A DNA stretch of 64,000 nt from Kitasatospora kifunensis. GTDB lineage: Bacteria; Actinomycetota; Actinomycetes; Streptomycetales; Streptomycetaceae. Under the pieces are notes generated by a model. It did no database searches and had not been told where the DNA came from. It was given only the letters and a program-made list of their open reading frames with translations. Position numbers and translations under genes: made by a program. The DNA is taken from assembly GCF_014203855.1 (NCBI RefSeq), contig NZ_JACHJV010000001.1, positions 3,844,001 to 3,908,000 on the forward strand. Reading direction: 5' to 3'. Shown here one piece after another: positions 51,054 through 61,655 of the stretch. Every line of letters starts with the position of its first letter. The first letter of the stretch is position 1.

Positions 51054-51839
51054 CTACTTCGGGTCGCGGTTGAACTTCGAGGTGGACCAGAAGTAGCCGA
51101 GCACCGCGAGGCCCAGGCACCAAATCACCGCGAGCCAGCCGTTGTTGCCGATCTCGCTGCCGAGCAGCAGGCCCCGCAGGGTTTCGATGGCGGGCGTGAA
51201 GGGCTGGTACTCGGCGATCGGCTGGAACCAGCCCGGCATGGAGTGGATCGGGGTGAAGGCGCTGGACAGGAGCGGCAGCAGGATCAGCGGCATGGCGTTG
51301 TTGCTGGCGGCCTCGGCGTTCGGGCTGACCAGGCCCATGCCGACCGCGATCCAGGTGAGCGCCAGAGCGAAGAGCACGAGCAGCCCGAACGCCGCCAGCC
51401 AGTCCAGGGTTCCGGCGTCCTTGGACCGGAAGCCGATGGCCACGGCGACGGCGCCGACGAGGACCACGCTCATGATCGACTGCAGCACGCTGCCGACGAC
51501 GTGCCCGACGAGCACCGAAGGGCGGTGGATCGCCATCGTGCGGAAGCGGGCGATGATGCCCTCGGTCATGTCGTTGGAGACCGACACCGCGGTTCCCACC
51601 ACGGTGCTGCCGATGGTCATCAGCAGCAGGCCCGGGACGATGTACGCGATGTACGCGGAGCGGCCCCCGCCCCCGATACCGGCACTCATCGAGTTGCCGA
51701 AGATGTAGACGAAGAGCAACAGCAGCATGATCGGGGTGAGCAGCAGGTTCAGGGTGAGGGACGGGTAGCGCCGCGCGTGCAGGAGGTTGCGGCGCAGCAT
51801 CGTGGACGAGTCGCGTACGGCGAGGGCGAGGGAGCTCAT
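51054..51839 (-). CDS. ABC-2 type permease, DrrB-like
   Basis: A 261-residue exporter permease with six helices and the ABC-2 signature MPLILLPLLSSAFTPIHSMP near residue 180. The opening DSSTMLRRNLLHARRYPSL is typical of DrrB-type drug exporters. ATG 51839 overlaps the ATPase stop (ATGA). Substrate unknown. Confidence 0.9.
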   Translation of the reverse strand: MSSLALAVRDSSTMLRRNLLHARRYPSLTLNLLLTPIMLLLLFVYIFGNSMSAGIGGGGRSAYIAYIVPGLLLMTIGSTVVGTAVSVSNDMTEGIIARFRTMAIHRPSVLVGHVVGSVLQSIMSVVLVGAVAVAIGFRSKDAGTLDWLAAFGLLVLFALALTWIAVGMGLVSPNAEAASNNAMPLILLPLLSSAFTPIHSMPGWFQPIAEYQPFTPAIETLRGLLLGSEIGNNGWLAVIWCLGLAVLGYFWSTSKFNRDPK

Positions 51840-52798
51840 CGGACAGTCTCCTTGGGCTGGTTGGGGATGTTGGTGCCGCCGGTCAGGGCGAAGAACACGT
51901 CGTCGAGGTCGGGGGTGTGCACGGTCAGCTCGTCCGCCTCGATGCCGGCCAAGTCCAGCCGGTCGAGGATGGAGCGCAGTTCGCGCTGGCTGCCGTCGCT
52001 GGGGATCTGCAGCGACAGCGTCTCGTCGTCCCGGGTGACCTCGCGCAGGGCGACGGCGGCGCCCCGGTACGCGGCCGGGTCGGTGAAGCGGAGCCGGACG
52101 TGCCCGCCCGGGATGAGCCGCTTCAGTTCCTCGGCGGTGCCCTGGGCGGCGATCCCGCCGTCGTTGAGCACGGCGATGCGGTCGGCGAGTTGGTCGGCCT
52201 CCTCCAGGTACTGCGTGGTGAGGAAGACGGTGACGCCGTCGGAGACCAGCCCCCGGATGATCTGCCACATGGTGTGCCGGGAGCGCGGGTCGAGGCCGGT
52301 GGTCGGCTCGTCGAGGAAGATGATCCGCGGGCTGCCGACCAGCGTCATCGCGATGTCCAGGCGGCGCTTCATGCCGCCGGAGTAGGTGGAGGCGGGCTTC
52401 TTCGCGGCCTCCACCAGGTCGAAGCGCTCCAGCAGTTCGGCGGCGGTGCGCCGACCCTCGCGGCGGGAGAGGTGGTGCAGGTCCGCCATGAGGAGCATGT
52501 TCTCCTCACCGGTGATCAGGCCGTCGACGGCGGAGAACTGGCCGGTGACGCCGATCGCGGCGCGCACCGCCTGGGGGTCGGTGGCCAGGTCGTGGCCACC
52601 GATGTGGATGTCGCCGGTGCCGGGGTCGGCGGAGATGAGGGTGGAGAGGATCTTCACGGCGGTGGTCTTGCCGGCGCCGTTCGGGCCGAGCAGGGAGAAG
52701 ACCGTTCCTGCGGGGACGGCCAGGTCGACGCCGTCGAGCACGACCTTGTCGCCGTAGGACTTGCGCAGCCCGTTCGCCGCGATGGCCAGGTCGGTCAT
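51836..52798 (-). CDS. ABC ATPase, DrrA (daunorubicin-resistance) type
   Basis: A 320-residue ATPase. Walker A is GPNGAGKTTAVKILSTLI near residue 37, the signature YSGGMKRRLDIAMTLVG near 140 and Walker B IIFLDEPTTGLDPRSR. The C-terminal extension is DrrA-like. It powers the permease at 51054. The DUF4097 gene lies 63 bases upstream on the same strand. GGAGCACC precedes the ATG. Confidence 0.92.
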   Translation of the reverse strand: MTDLAIAANGLRKSYGDKVVLDGVDLAVPAGTVFSLLGPNGAGKTTAVKILSTLISADPGTGDIHIGGHDLATDPQAVRAAIGVTGQFSAVDGLITGEENMLLMADLHHLSRREGRRTAAELLERFDLVEAAKKPASTYSGGMKRRLDIAMTLVGSPRIIFLDEPTTGLDPRSRHTMWQIIRGLVSDGVTVFLTTQYLEEADQLADRIAVLNDGGIAAQGTAEELKRLIPGGHVRLRFTDPAAYRGAAVALREVTRDDETLSLQIPSDGSQRELRSILDRLDLAGIEADELTVHTPDLDDVFFALTGGTNIPNQPKETVR

Positions 52799-52861
52799 GA
52801 TGGGTGCTCCTTCAGAGGCTGCGGGAGGTCAGCGGGTGCGGGCGGTCAGGGGCTGCGGGTT

Positions 52862-53527
52862 TCAGAGGCTGCGGGCGGTGATGTCGCCGTGGTTGGTGGT
52901 GGCGCGGATGTCGAGTTCGGCGGTGCCGTCGTTCTTGAGGGCGTTGCTGATCCGGCCGTAGCCGGTGCCGGCGTCCAGGGCGGCCGAGACTCCGGCGGCG
53001 GCGCCGACCGTCACGTCGCCCATCTCGGTGCGGAGCACGACCTTGCCGCGCACGGCTTCGGTGATCCGGATGGCGCCCCTTGAGGTGCTGATCTCCGCAG
53101 GGCCGCCCAGCCGGCCGACCTCGACGTCGCCGTCGACCGCGGTGAGGCGCAGGCTCGCCGCCTCATCGATCTTGATCTGCCGGTACGCGCCGGTGAAGTC
53201 GACGTCGCCGAGGCGGCCGACACAGCGGAGCTCGGTGCAGGAGGTCTTGGCCTCGATGCTCGAGCCGGCGGGCAGCTGGACGGTGACCTCCACGGACCCG
53301 GAGGGGCCGAACAGCTGGTTCGTGGGTCCGGCCGTGTGGATCCGCAGGACGCCGTCGGTGTAGGCGACGGTGGTCTGCTCGGCGGCCTGGACGTCGCGGC
53401 CCTTGGCGGGGTTGGCGGGCAGGACCTCGACGGTGGTGTCGGCCCGCTCGGCGGCGATGAGGCAGATGCGCCCGGCCGAGATGTCCAGGAGGGCGGTGAT
53501 CGGGGCGATGGTGTCGAACTTCTGCAT
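52862..53527 (-). CDS. DUF4097-family beta-helix-like protein
   Basis: A 221-residue protein made of short beta repeats (GDVDFTGAYRQIKIDEAASL, VDGDVEVGRLGGPAEISTSR, GRISNALKNDGTAELDIRAT). Such proteins often accompany ABC exporters or envelope-stress regulators. No signal peptide is seen, so it should be cytosolic. I start at ATG 53527, with GAGGAG upstream; the open frame to 53593 is not coding-like. First gene of the DrrAB-like operon. Confidence 0.85.
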   Translation of the reverse strand: MQKFDTIAPITALLDISAGRICLIAAERADTTVEVLPANPAKGRDVQAAEQTTVAYTDGVLRIHTAGPTNQLFGPSGSVEVTVQLPAGSSIEAKTSCTELRCVGRLGDVDFTGAYRQIKIDEAASLRLTAVDGDVEVGRLGGPAEISTSRGAIRITEAVRGKVVLRTEMGDVTVGAAAGVSAALDAGTGYGRISNALKNDGTAELDIRATTNHGDITARSL

Positions 53528-53575
53528 GATGCTCTCCTCGAGCTCGTTCGTCGTTTCTGATGATGGAAACGCTAT

Positions 53576-53656
53576 GTTGCGTTCGAGGATCACGCAACAA
53601 GCTCGTTGCGCAGAATCTGCATCACAGCAGGTGAGAGCTAGGATTTCGTTGCAACG
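53576..53656. promoter_or_regulatory. Cluster of GTTGC half sites between divergent genes
   Basis: gttgcg (53576-53581) faces cgcaac (53593-53598). A perfect 10-bp palindrome cgttgcaacg lies at 53647-53656, with further cgttgc/gcaac copies nearby at 53604 and 53690. The array should be the operator of the regulator at 53756. Confidence 0.6.
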
Positions 53657-53755
53657 GAAGCAAATCTAACGCAATGACAGATACCTCAGCCGTTGCATTG
53701 GATGGCAATCGAACGCTACGCTGGCGGCACCAGAGGAGCACGAAGGGAGATCACG

Positions 53756-54511
53756 GTGCCGGGAGGCAGACTCACCCAGCAGGACCGCCAGAAGATCGCG
53801 CTGGGGCTGGCCGACGGCCTCGCCTACGCGGAGATCGCCAGAGGTCTCGACCGTCCCACCTCAACGATCACGCGCGAGGTGATGCGCAACGGCGGCCCCA
53901 CCGCCTACCGCGCCGACCTGGCCCACCGCGCCACCGAACGCCGCGCCCACCGGCGCAGGCCGACCACGCCCCGCGGGCAGGACGCGCCGGCGCAGGGCAA
54001 CGGGCGCGACGAAGAGGCCGTGCGCGAGTACGAGGAGACGTTCACCACCCTCTTCATGCAACAGGGCCTGCCCAAGATGACCTCCCGGGTGCTGACCTGC
54101 ATCCTCACCTCCGACGCGGGCAGCCTCACCGCAGCCGAACTCGTCCAGCGCCTCCAGGTCAGCCCCGCCTCCGTCTCCAAGGCGGTCGCGTCCCTCGAAG
54201 GCCTTGGCCTCATCCGACGGGAACGCGACGAACGCCGCCGCGAGCGCTACGTCGTCGACGACGACATCTGGTACCAGTCGACGATCGCCAGCGCCCGCGG
54301 CGTCGCCCAGGTCGCCGAGACCGCGCGGCAGGGCGTCACCATCCTCGGCCGCGACACCCCGGCCGGTGCCCGCCTGGAGAACGTCGCCCGCTTCAGCGAC
54401 TTCATCAGCGAGAGCATCCTGCGCGCCGCGGCGCAGGTCCGCGAGGTCCTCTACACGAAACCCGAAACGCCCCCGGGCGACACCACCACGCCAGGTTCGG
54501 ATCCCGGGTAG
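53756..54511 (+). CDS. Fused HTH / GbsR-MarR-type regulator
   Basis: A 251-residue protein with two DNA-binding units. Residues 3-50 (RLTQQDRQKIALGLADGLAY, EIARGLDRPTSTITREVMRN) resemble the HTH of IS30-type transposases. Residues about 85-180 form a MarR/GbsR winged helix (AAELVQRLQVSPASVSKAVA, LGLIRRERDERRRERY), and a helical C-terminus follows. I start at GTG 53756 (GGGAG six bases upstream). It is divergent from the DUF4097-exporter operon and probably controls it. Confidence 0.83.
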   Translation: MPGGRLTQQDRQKIALGLADGLAYAEIARGLDRPTSTITREVMRNGGPTAYRADLAHRATERRAHRRRPTTPRGQDAPAQGNGRDEEAVREYEETFTTLFMQQGLPKMTSRVLTCILTSDAGSLTAAELVQRLQVSPASVSKAVASLEGLGLIRRERDERRRERYVVDDDIWYQSTIASARGVAQVAETARQGVTILGRDTPAGARLENVARFSDFISESILRAAAQVREVLYTKPETPPGDTTTPGSDPG

Positions 54512-54541
54512 ACATCACGGACAGCCGGAGTACTGATCCGG

Positions 54542-57500
54542 CTACGCCCCCACCAGCTCGTCCGCCGCCAACTCCCGCTCCCACAGCGCCCGGAGCGCAC
54601 CCTCCTGACGTTCGGTCAACTCCTCCCAGCTCCCGCGCTCGACAACCCGTCCCCCGTCCAGCACCACGATCTCGTCCACGCCCGCGGCCGCCAGGCCGGC
54701 CAGCCGGTGGGTGATCAGCAGGGTCGCGCGGCCCTCGGTGGCGGTGAGCAGGTCAGCGGTCAGGGCGTCGGCCGTCGGCAGGTCGAGGTGCTCGGCCGGC
54801 TCGTCCAGGATCAGCAGCGGGAAGTCGGCGAGCAGGGCGCGGGCCAGGGCCAGGCGCTGGCGCTGGCCGCCCGAGAGGCGGGCTCCGTGTTCGCCGACCA
54901 TGGTGTCCAGGCCCTCGGGGAGGGTGTCCACCCAGTCGAGCAGGCGAGCCGAGGCGAGGGCGGCGCGCAGGTCCGCGTCGGTGCCGAGCGGCCGCGCCAG
55001 GCGCAGGTTCTCGCGCAGCGAGCTGTCGAAGACGTGCGCGTCCTGGGCGCAGAGCCCGATCATCGTGCGCACCGCGTCGCCGTCCAGCGCGCGACTGTCC
55101 ACAGCCTGTGGACAGTTCGCGCCGAGCACGACCGAGCCGTCGCCCTGGTCGAGCAGCCGCAGCAGCACCTGGGCCAGCGTGGTCTTGCCCGAGCCCGACG
55201 GACCGACCACCGCGATCCGTCGCCCGGCCGCGAGGTCCAGGTCCACGCCGTCCAGGGCATAGGCCTCCTGCCCCGGCCAGCGGGCCCGCAGGCCGCGCAC
55301 GGAGAGCGGGAACGGGTCGGCGGGCAGCGGCGCCGGGTCGGCGGGTTCGCGCACCGGGTCCGGGGTGTCGAAGACCTCGGTGAGCCGACCCGCCGCGGCC
55401 CGGCTGCGTTCGCGGACCTGGACGGCGCCGGGCAGCCCGGCCACCGCCTCGAAGGCGGCGAGCGGGGTGAGGATGACGACCGCCAGGCAGAGGCCTTCGA
55501 GGCTGCCGGACCGCACGCCGAGCACGCCCACCACCGCGCAGCCGACCACCGTGAGCCCGGTGAGCAGCGCCATCAGCCCGGCGCCGAGCGCGGTGGTCGC
55601 CGCCGAGCGGGCGGCCAGCGCCGTCAGTCGCTCGTCGGCGGCCCGCACCGCGCCGAGCCGGGCGGGCAGCGCGCCGGCCACGGTCAGCTCGGCGGCGCCG
55701 GTGCAGGTGTCGACCACCGAAGCAGCCAACGCGCCACGGGCGGGCGCCTGTTGACGCTCCGTACGGCCACAGAGTCGGGCCGTCAGCACGGGCAGGGCCA
55801 GGCCCGCCAGCAGCAGGCCCAGCGCCAGGGTCAGCCCCGCGGCGGGCAGCAGCAGCGCGAGGGCGGCCGAGGCGAGCAGCGAGACGGTGACCCCGACGGC
55901 GGCGGGCAGCCGCCAGCGCAGGTACCAGTCCTGCACCGCGTCGACGTCCGCGACCAGCCGCGACAGCAGGTCGCCGCGCCGGAAGGCGGGCAGCGCGGTG
56001 GGCGCCAGCCGCTCCAGGCGGCGGTAGACGGTGACTCGCAGGCTGCCCAGGGTGCGCAGCACGGCGTCGTGCGAGACCAGGCGCTCGCAGTAGCGGAAGA
56101 AGCTGCGGCCGACGCCGAAGGCGCGCACCGAGGTGACGGCCATCATCAGGTAGAGCACGGGCGGCTGTTGCGAGGCCTTGGAGATCAGCCATCCCGAGGT
56201 GGCCAGCAGCGCGACGGCGCAGCCGAGCGCGAGGCTGCCGAGCAGCACGGCGAGCGCGAACCGGCGGCGCGGCCGGCCGGCCTCGGCGGCGGCGAAGAGC
56301 GCGGCGACCCGGCGCAGCGGGGTCCCGGAAGCGACGGGGAGCAGCGCGGGCGCAGCAGCGGGCGCAGCAGCGGGCGCGGCAACGGGCGCCGGCCGCTGAA
56401 CCGCGGGGCCCACCGGCGCCACCGGCGCGACCACCGCAGCCTGCGGCGCCGCCAGCCGCACCCGCTGGTCCGCCGCCGCCAGCAGCGCCGGCCGGTGCGC
56501 CACCAGCAGCACGGTGCGCGCCGGGTCCTGGGCCAGCGCGCGGACGGCGGCCACGATCGCCGCCTCGCTCTGCGCGTCCAGGTTGGCGGTCGGCTCGTCC
56601 AGCAGCAGCAGCGGACGGTCGGTCAGCAGCGCCCGGGCCAGCGCGAGCCGCTGCCGCTGCCCGGCCGACAGGCCGGCGCCGCCCTCGCCGAGCGGGGTGT
56701 GCAGGCCCTGGGGCAGGCGGTCCACGAAGTCCAGCGCGTGCGCGGCGGCCAGCGCGGCGCGGACCGCGTCCTCGGGGGCGTCCGGGCGGGCGAGACGGAC
56801 GTTCTCGGCCACCGTGCCGGCGAACAGGTGCGGGTGCTGCGGCACCCAGGCGAGCTGCGCGCGCCAGGACTCGGGCGCCAGCTCCGCCAGGTCGTACGAG
56901 CGTCCGTCGGCGGCGGTGACCGTGACGCCGCCCGCCGCCGGGCGGACGAAGCCGAGCAGCACGGCGAGCAGCGTGCTCTTGCCCGCGCCGCTGGGCCCGG
57001 TGAGCGCGGTGGTGGTACCGGGGGCGAGTTCCAGGCGGGCCCCGTCGAGCGCGGGGGCGGTGCGGCCCGGGTGGGTCACCGTCAGCGGGCCGACGCTCAG
57101 GGTGGCGCCGACGAGCGTGGGGGCGGGGACGGTCCCGGTGGCCGGCAGCGGCGTCTCCAGCACGGCGAAGACCTCTTCGGCCGCCGCCAGGCCCTCCGCG
57201 CTGGAGTGGTAGAGCGCGCCGACCTGGCGCAGCGGGAAGTACACCTCGGGCGCCAGGATCAGCACCAGCAGGCCGGTCTCCAGCCCGAGGCTGCCGTCCA
57301 CCAGCCGAAAACCGATAGAGACGGCGACCAGGGCGACCGAGATGGTGCTCAGCAGCTCCAGCGCGAAGGAGGAGACGAAGGCGATCCGCAGCGTGCGCAG
57401 GGTGGCCTTGCGGTACTCGTCGGTGATCCGCCTGATCGCCTCGGCCTGGGCCTTGGCCCGGTTGAAGACCTTGAGCGTGGGCAGGCCGCCGACCACATCC

Positions 57501-58102
57501 AGGAAGTGGTGCGAGAGCCGGGCCAGCGCGCGCCACTGGCGGTCCATCCGGTCCTTGGTGGCCCAGCCGATCAGCACCATGAAGAGCGGGATCAGCGGCA
57601 GCGTCGCGGCGATGATCGCCGCGCTCTCCCAGTCGGCGCCGACGATCCGGGCCAGCAGCACCACCGGCACCACCACCGCGAGCGCGAGCTGCGGCAGGTA
57701 GCGGGCGAAGTAGTCGTCCAGCGCGTCGACGCCCCGGGTGGCCAGCGTGGTCAGCTCGCCGGTGCGCCGGCCGGCGAGATAGGACGGGCCGAGCGCGGTG
57801 GCGTGCTCCAGCAGCCGGCGGCGCAGTTGCGACTTGACCCGGGCCACCGAGCGGTGGGCGGTCAGCTCGGTGAGCCAGGCGACCAGCGCCCGGCCCACCG
57901 CGACGGCCGCCAGCAGCACCAACGGGGTGGTCAACTGACCTGTGCCCTGGCCGTGTTGGAAGCAGCGGACGACGATCTCGGCGATCAGCGTGGCCTGGCA
58001 GAGCACCAGCAGCGCGCCGATGCCACCGAGCAGCACCGAGCCGGCCAGGAAGGCCCGGGTGGTGCGGGCCTGGGCGAGCAGCCGGGGGTCGACGGGCTTC
58101 AT
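54542..58102 (-). CDS. cydDC: CydDC fused ABC transporter (thiol exporter for cytochrome bd)
   Basis: A 1186-residue membrane ATPase joining CydD (about 1-560) and CydC (about 640-1186) in one chain, as is usual in Streptomyces. Each half has six helices and a nucleotide-binding domain: GPSGAGKSTLLAVLLGF with LSAGQRQRLALARALL, then GPSGSGKTTLAQVLLRLL with LSGGQRQRLALARALL. An Ala/Pro linker joins the halves. CydDC exports cysteine and glutathione in E. coli and is needed to assemble cytochrome bd. ATG 58102 lies two bases past the cydB stop. Confidence 0.93.
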   Translation of the reverse strand: MKPVDPRLLAQARTTRAFLAGSVLLGGIGALLVLCQATLIAEIVVRCFQHGQGTGQLTTPLVLLAAVAVGRALVAWLTELTAHRSVARVKSQLRRRLLEHATALGPSYLAGRRTGELTTLATRGVDALDDYFARYLPQLALAVVVPVVLLARIVGADWESAAIIAATLPLIPLFMVLIGWATKDRMDRQWRALARLSHHFLDVVGGLPTLKVFNRAKAQAEAIRRITDEYRKATLRTLRIAFVSSFALELLSTISVALVAVSIGFRLVDGSLGLETGLLVLILAPEVYFPLRQVGALYHSSAEGLAAAEEVFAVLETPLPATGTVPAPTLVGATLSVGPLTVTHPGRTAPALDGARLELAPGTTTALTGPSGAGKSTLLAVLLGFVRPAAGGVTVTAADGRSYDLAELAPESWRAQLAWVPQHPHLFAGTVAENVRLARPDAPEDAVRAALAAAHALDFVDRLPQGLHTPLGEGGAGLSAGQRQRLALARALLTDRPLLLLDEPTANLDAQSEAAIVAAVRALAQDPARTVLLVAHRPALLAAADQRVRLAAPQAAVVAPVAPVGPAVQRPAPVAAPAAAPAAAPALLPVASGTPLRRVAALFAAAEAGRPRRRFALAVLLGSLALGCAVALLATSGWLISKASQQPPVLYLMMAVTSVRAFGVGRSFFRYCERLVSHDAVLRTLGSLRVTVYRRLERLAPTALPAFRRGDLLSRLVADVDAVQDWYLRWRLPAAVGVTVSLLASAALALLLPAAGLTLALGLLLAGLALPVLTARLCGRTERQQAPARGALAASVVDTCTGAAELTVAGALPARLGAVRAADERLTALAARSAATTALGAGLMALLTGLTVVGCAVVGVLGVRSGSLEGLCLAVVILTPLAAFEAVAGLPGAVQVRERSRAAAGRLTEVFDTPDPVREPADPAPLPADPFPLSVRGLRARWPGQEAYALDGVDLDLAAGRRIAVVGPSGSGKTTLAQVLLRLLDQGDGSVVLGANCPQAVDSRALDGDAVRTMIGLCAQDAHVFDSSLRENLRLARPLGTDADLRAALASARLLDWVDTLPEGLDTMVGEHGARLSGGQRQRLALARALLADFPLLILDEPAEHLDLPTADALTADLLTATEGRATLLITHRLAGLAAAGVDEIVVLDGGRVVERGSWEELTERQEGALRALWERELAADELVGA

Positions 58103-58104
58103 GG

Positions 58105-59118
<1,014 letters not shown>

Positions 59119-59137
59119 GTCTCTTCTCTCCCCAGGC

Positions 59138-60682
59138 TCAGTAGGCGAAGGCGAGCGGCTTGTCGGCGTCCTCGTCCGAGGCGGGGCCGCGCAACGTGGG
59201 GTCCTTGGCGGGCGGGCGCTCGTCGACGTCGGGGCCGGCCTTGGCGTACTTGTGGAGCAGCCGGACCTCGATCACCGCGAGGATCGCGTAGAGCGCGGTG
59301 AAGGTGCCGAAGGCGATCACCTGGGTGGTCACGCTGACGTTCGGCGAGACCGCGTCGGCCGTGGTCATCAGGCCGAAGACGGCCCAGGGTTGGCGGCCCA
59401 TCTCGGTGAAGATCCAGCCGAAGCTGTTGGCGATGAGCGGGAAGCCCATGGTCAGGATGCCGATCCGCCAGCTCCACTTGGTCAGCTGCGGGCCGAGCTC
59501 GCGGTTCTTCGTGAGCATCAGGCGCGGCGGCTCGTCCTCGCCGGTGCGGAACTCGGGCGCCAGGAACAGCTTCTTACGGGTGGTCCAGAGCCCGATCGCG
59601 CCGGCCACGAAGGAGGTCATCCCGAAGCCCATCATGAGGCGGAAGCCCCAGTAGGTCACGAAGATGTTGGGGATGTAGTCGGTGGGCTTGCCACCGTACT
59701 TGGCGGCCTCGGCGGCGGCGGTGTCGTTGATGCCGGGCACCGGAGAGCTGAAGTCGCTCTTGGCCAGGAAGGAGAGTATCCCCGGGACCTCCAACTCGAC
59801 CGAGTTGTGGCCCGCGTTGACGTTGCCGACCGCGAAGATGGAGAACGGCGCGGGCGCCTGGGTGTCCCAGAGCGCCTCGGCGGAGGCCATCTTCATCGGC
59901 TGCTGCTCGAACATCACCTTGGCCAGCGTGTCGCCGCTGAGAGCGGTGCCGAGGCCGGCGACCACCGCCATCACCAGGCCCAGGCGCAGCGAGAGGCGCA
60001 TCGAGGCGGTCTTGCGGGTGTCGGCCTCTAGCGGGCGGCGCTTGGTCTTCCACAGGTGGTAGGAGGCGATGCCGACCATGAAGGCGGCGCCGGTCAGGAA
60101 GGCGGCGGTCAGCGTGTGGAAGGCCACCACCAGCGAAGTGTCCTGGAACAGCACCTTGGTGATGTCGGTGAGCTGGGCCTTGTGGGTCACCGGGTCGATC
60201 TTGTAGCCGGCCGGGTGCTGCATCCAGGAGTTGGCGGCCAGGATGAAGTACGCGGAGAGCACGGTGCCCAGCGCCACCATCCAGATGCAGGCGCAGTGGA
60301 TCTTCTTCGGCAGCTTGTCCCAGCCGAAGATCCACAGGCCGATGAAGGTGGACTCGAAGAAGAAGGCGATCAGCGCCTCCATCGCCAGCGGCGCCCCGAA
60401 GACGTCACCGACGAAGCGTGAGTAGTCCGACCAGTTCATCCCGAACTGGAACTCCTGCACGATCCCGGTCACCACGCCCATGGCGATGTTGATCAGGAAG
60501 AGCTTGCCCCAGAACTTGGTGGCGTGGAAGTACTTGTCCTTCCCCGTGCGCACCCAGGCCGTCTCCAGCCCGGCGACCATCGCCGCCAGACTGATCGTCA
60601 GCGGCACGAAGAGGAAGTGGTAGACGGTGGTGACGCCGAACTGCCATCGCGCGATGGTCTCGTGAGCGATCGCTAGCTGCAC
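59138..60682 (-). CDS. cydA: Cytochrome bd oxidase subunit I
   Basis: A 514-residue quinol oxidase subunit with nine helices. Haem ligands and quinol-site residues are in recognised blocks: RWQFGVTTVYHFLFVPLTI (axial His), FQFGMNWSDYSRFVGDVFGA, the LKMASAEALW-like MKMASAEALWDTQ and GFRLMMGFG. The Q loop is short. I use GTG 60682 with GGAAGAGGG upstream; the frame stays open to 60745 but lacks family similarity. First gene of cydA-cydB-cydDC, behind a Rex-type operator. Confidence 0.96.
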   Translation of the reverse strand: MQLAIAHETIARWQFGVTTVYHFLFVPLTISLAAMVAGLETAWVRTGKDKYFHATKFWGKLFLINIAMGVVTGIVQEFQFGMNWSDYSRFVGDVFGAPLAMEALIAFFFESTFIGLWIFGWDKLPKKIHCACIWMVALGTVLSAYFILAANSWMQHPAGYKIDPVTHKAQLTDITKVLFQDTSLVVAFHTLTAAFLTGAAFMVGIASYHLWKTKRRPLEADTRKTASMRLSLRLGLVMAVVAGLGTALSGDTLAKVMFEQQPMKMASAEALWDTQAPAPFSIFAVGNVNAGHNSVELEVPGILSFLAKSDFSSPVPGINDTAAAEAAKYGGKPTDYIPNIFVTYWGFRLMMGFGMTSFVAGAIGLWTTRKKLFLAPEFRTGEDEPPRLMLTKNRELGPQLTKWSWRIGILTMGFPLIANSFGWIFTEMGRQPWAVFGLMTTADAVSPNVSVTTQVIAFGTFTALYAILAVIEVRLLHKYAKAGPDVDERPPAKDPTLRGPASDEDADKPLAFAY

Positions 60683-60798
60683 TTCGCCCTCTTCCTTCGA
60701 TCCGTTGTCCGGTCTGCCCTGGTTTGACCCAGGACTTTGCCTCACTTAACGGACAAAGGCGCCGTTCACCGCGAACCACACCAATGCCGGTCAAGCTT

Positions 60799-60834
60799 GC
60801 GAGCTTGTGAACGTGAACACTTTCACAAGCTCGC
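60799..60834. promoter_or_regulatory. Rex-type operator upstream of cydA
   Basis: A perfect 12-bp inverted repeat (60799-60810 with 60823-60834) contains cgtgaacactttcaca (60812-60827), which matches 13 of 16 bases of the S. coelicolor Rex site TGTGAACGCGTTCACA. Rex represses cydABCD when the NADH/NAD ratio is low. The site lies about 117 bases before the cydA start. Confidence 0.78.
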
Positions 60835-60933
60835 GCTTGAACACAGTATGCCGCACACCTGTACGGCGGCGAGGGCCGGGGGGTGGGGTGAAGTGGGTGA
60901 AGACGAAGGGAGTTGCTTGTGAATATGTGAAGG

Positions 60934-61554
60934 TCAGGCCTGCTGGGCGAGCGGTCCGCCGGTGATCTCGGCGCCGATCACGAAGCCCTTGGCCGGACCC
61001 TCGGGGATGACGGCTACCTCGCCATAGGGGGTGCGGGCGGAGCTGTTGTAGGCGCCGCGGGCAGGGTCCGGGCCGCTGAGGACGGTGACCGCGCCGCCGT
61101 TGTCGTAGTCGTCGATGATCACGTAGACCGGGATGCCGGCCTGAGCGTAGGCACGGTGCTTGCGGACCAGGTCACGCTGGCGGGCGTCACTGCCAGGGGA
61201 GACGGTCTCGACGACGAGACTCACTCCGGAGGCGAGGATGCCGAGACCCTCGGGGTCCTCGAACTCGGCCTCCTCGTCGGGAGCGACAAAAACATCGGGG
61301 ATGAGGACCTTGCGCCCATGGATGACGTTTCCGTCCTGCCCTGCCCCATGGCCACTGTCCCGCAGGAAGTGATTGAGGGCCCGCGCCAGCCGCTGGTTGA
61401 CCCTGAAGTGTCGAGCTCCGCCCGTCGGCGACATCTCGATGGCCCCCTCGATGATCTCCGCCCGGACGCCATCCGGGACATCCATGGACTTCCACGCCTG
61501 CCACAGGGCCTGGTCCAGGTCCATGGTGATCACCTCGGTCGCGAGCGCCGTCAT
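60934..61554 (-). CDS. Uma2-family (DUF820) nuclease-fold protein
   Basis: A 206-residue protein of the Uma2 restriction-endonuclease-like family, which is abundant in Streptomyces. Visible blocks are EIIEGAIEMSPTGGARHFRV near residue 37, VLIPDVFVAPDEEAE near 85, LVVETVSPGSDARQRDLVRK near 115 and IPVYVIID near 143, supplying the Asp, Glu and Lys of the nuclease core. Biological role unknown. AGAGGTGTCC precedes ATG 61554. Confidence 0.88.
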   Translation of the reverse strand: MTALATEVITMDLDQALWQAWKSMDVPDGVRAEIIEGAIEMSPTGGARHFRVNQRLARALNHFLRDSGHGAGQDGNVIHGRKVLIPDVFVAPDEEAEFEDPEGLGILASGVSLVVETVSPGSDARQRDLVRKHRAYAQAGIPVYVIIDDYDNGGAVTVLSGPDPARGAYNSSARTPYGEVAVIPEGPAKGFVIGAEITGGPLAQQA

Positions 61555-61655
61555 GAGGACACCTCTCTTCCCGTCCAGTGTGAGCGGCGGGGCCCTGGTG
61601 GCACAAGCCGCAGCCGTACGATCACACACCGATGGCCGCGCGCAAGAGCCTTCGG

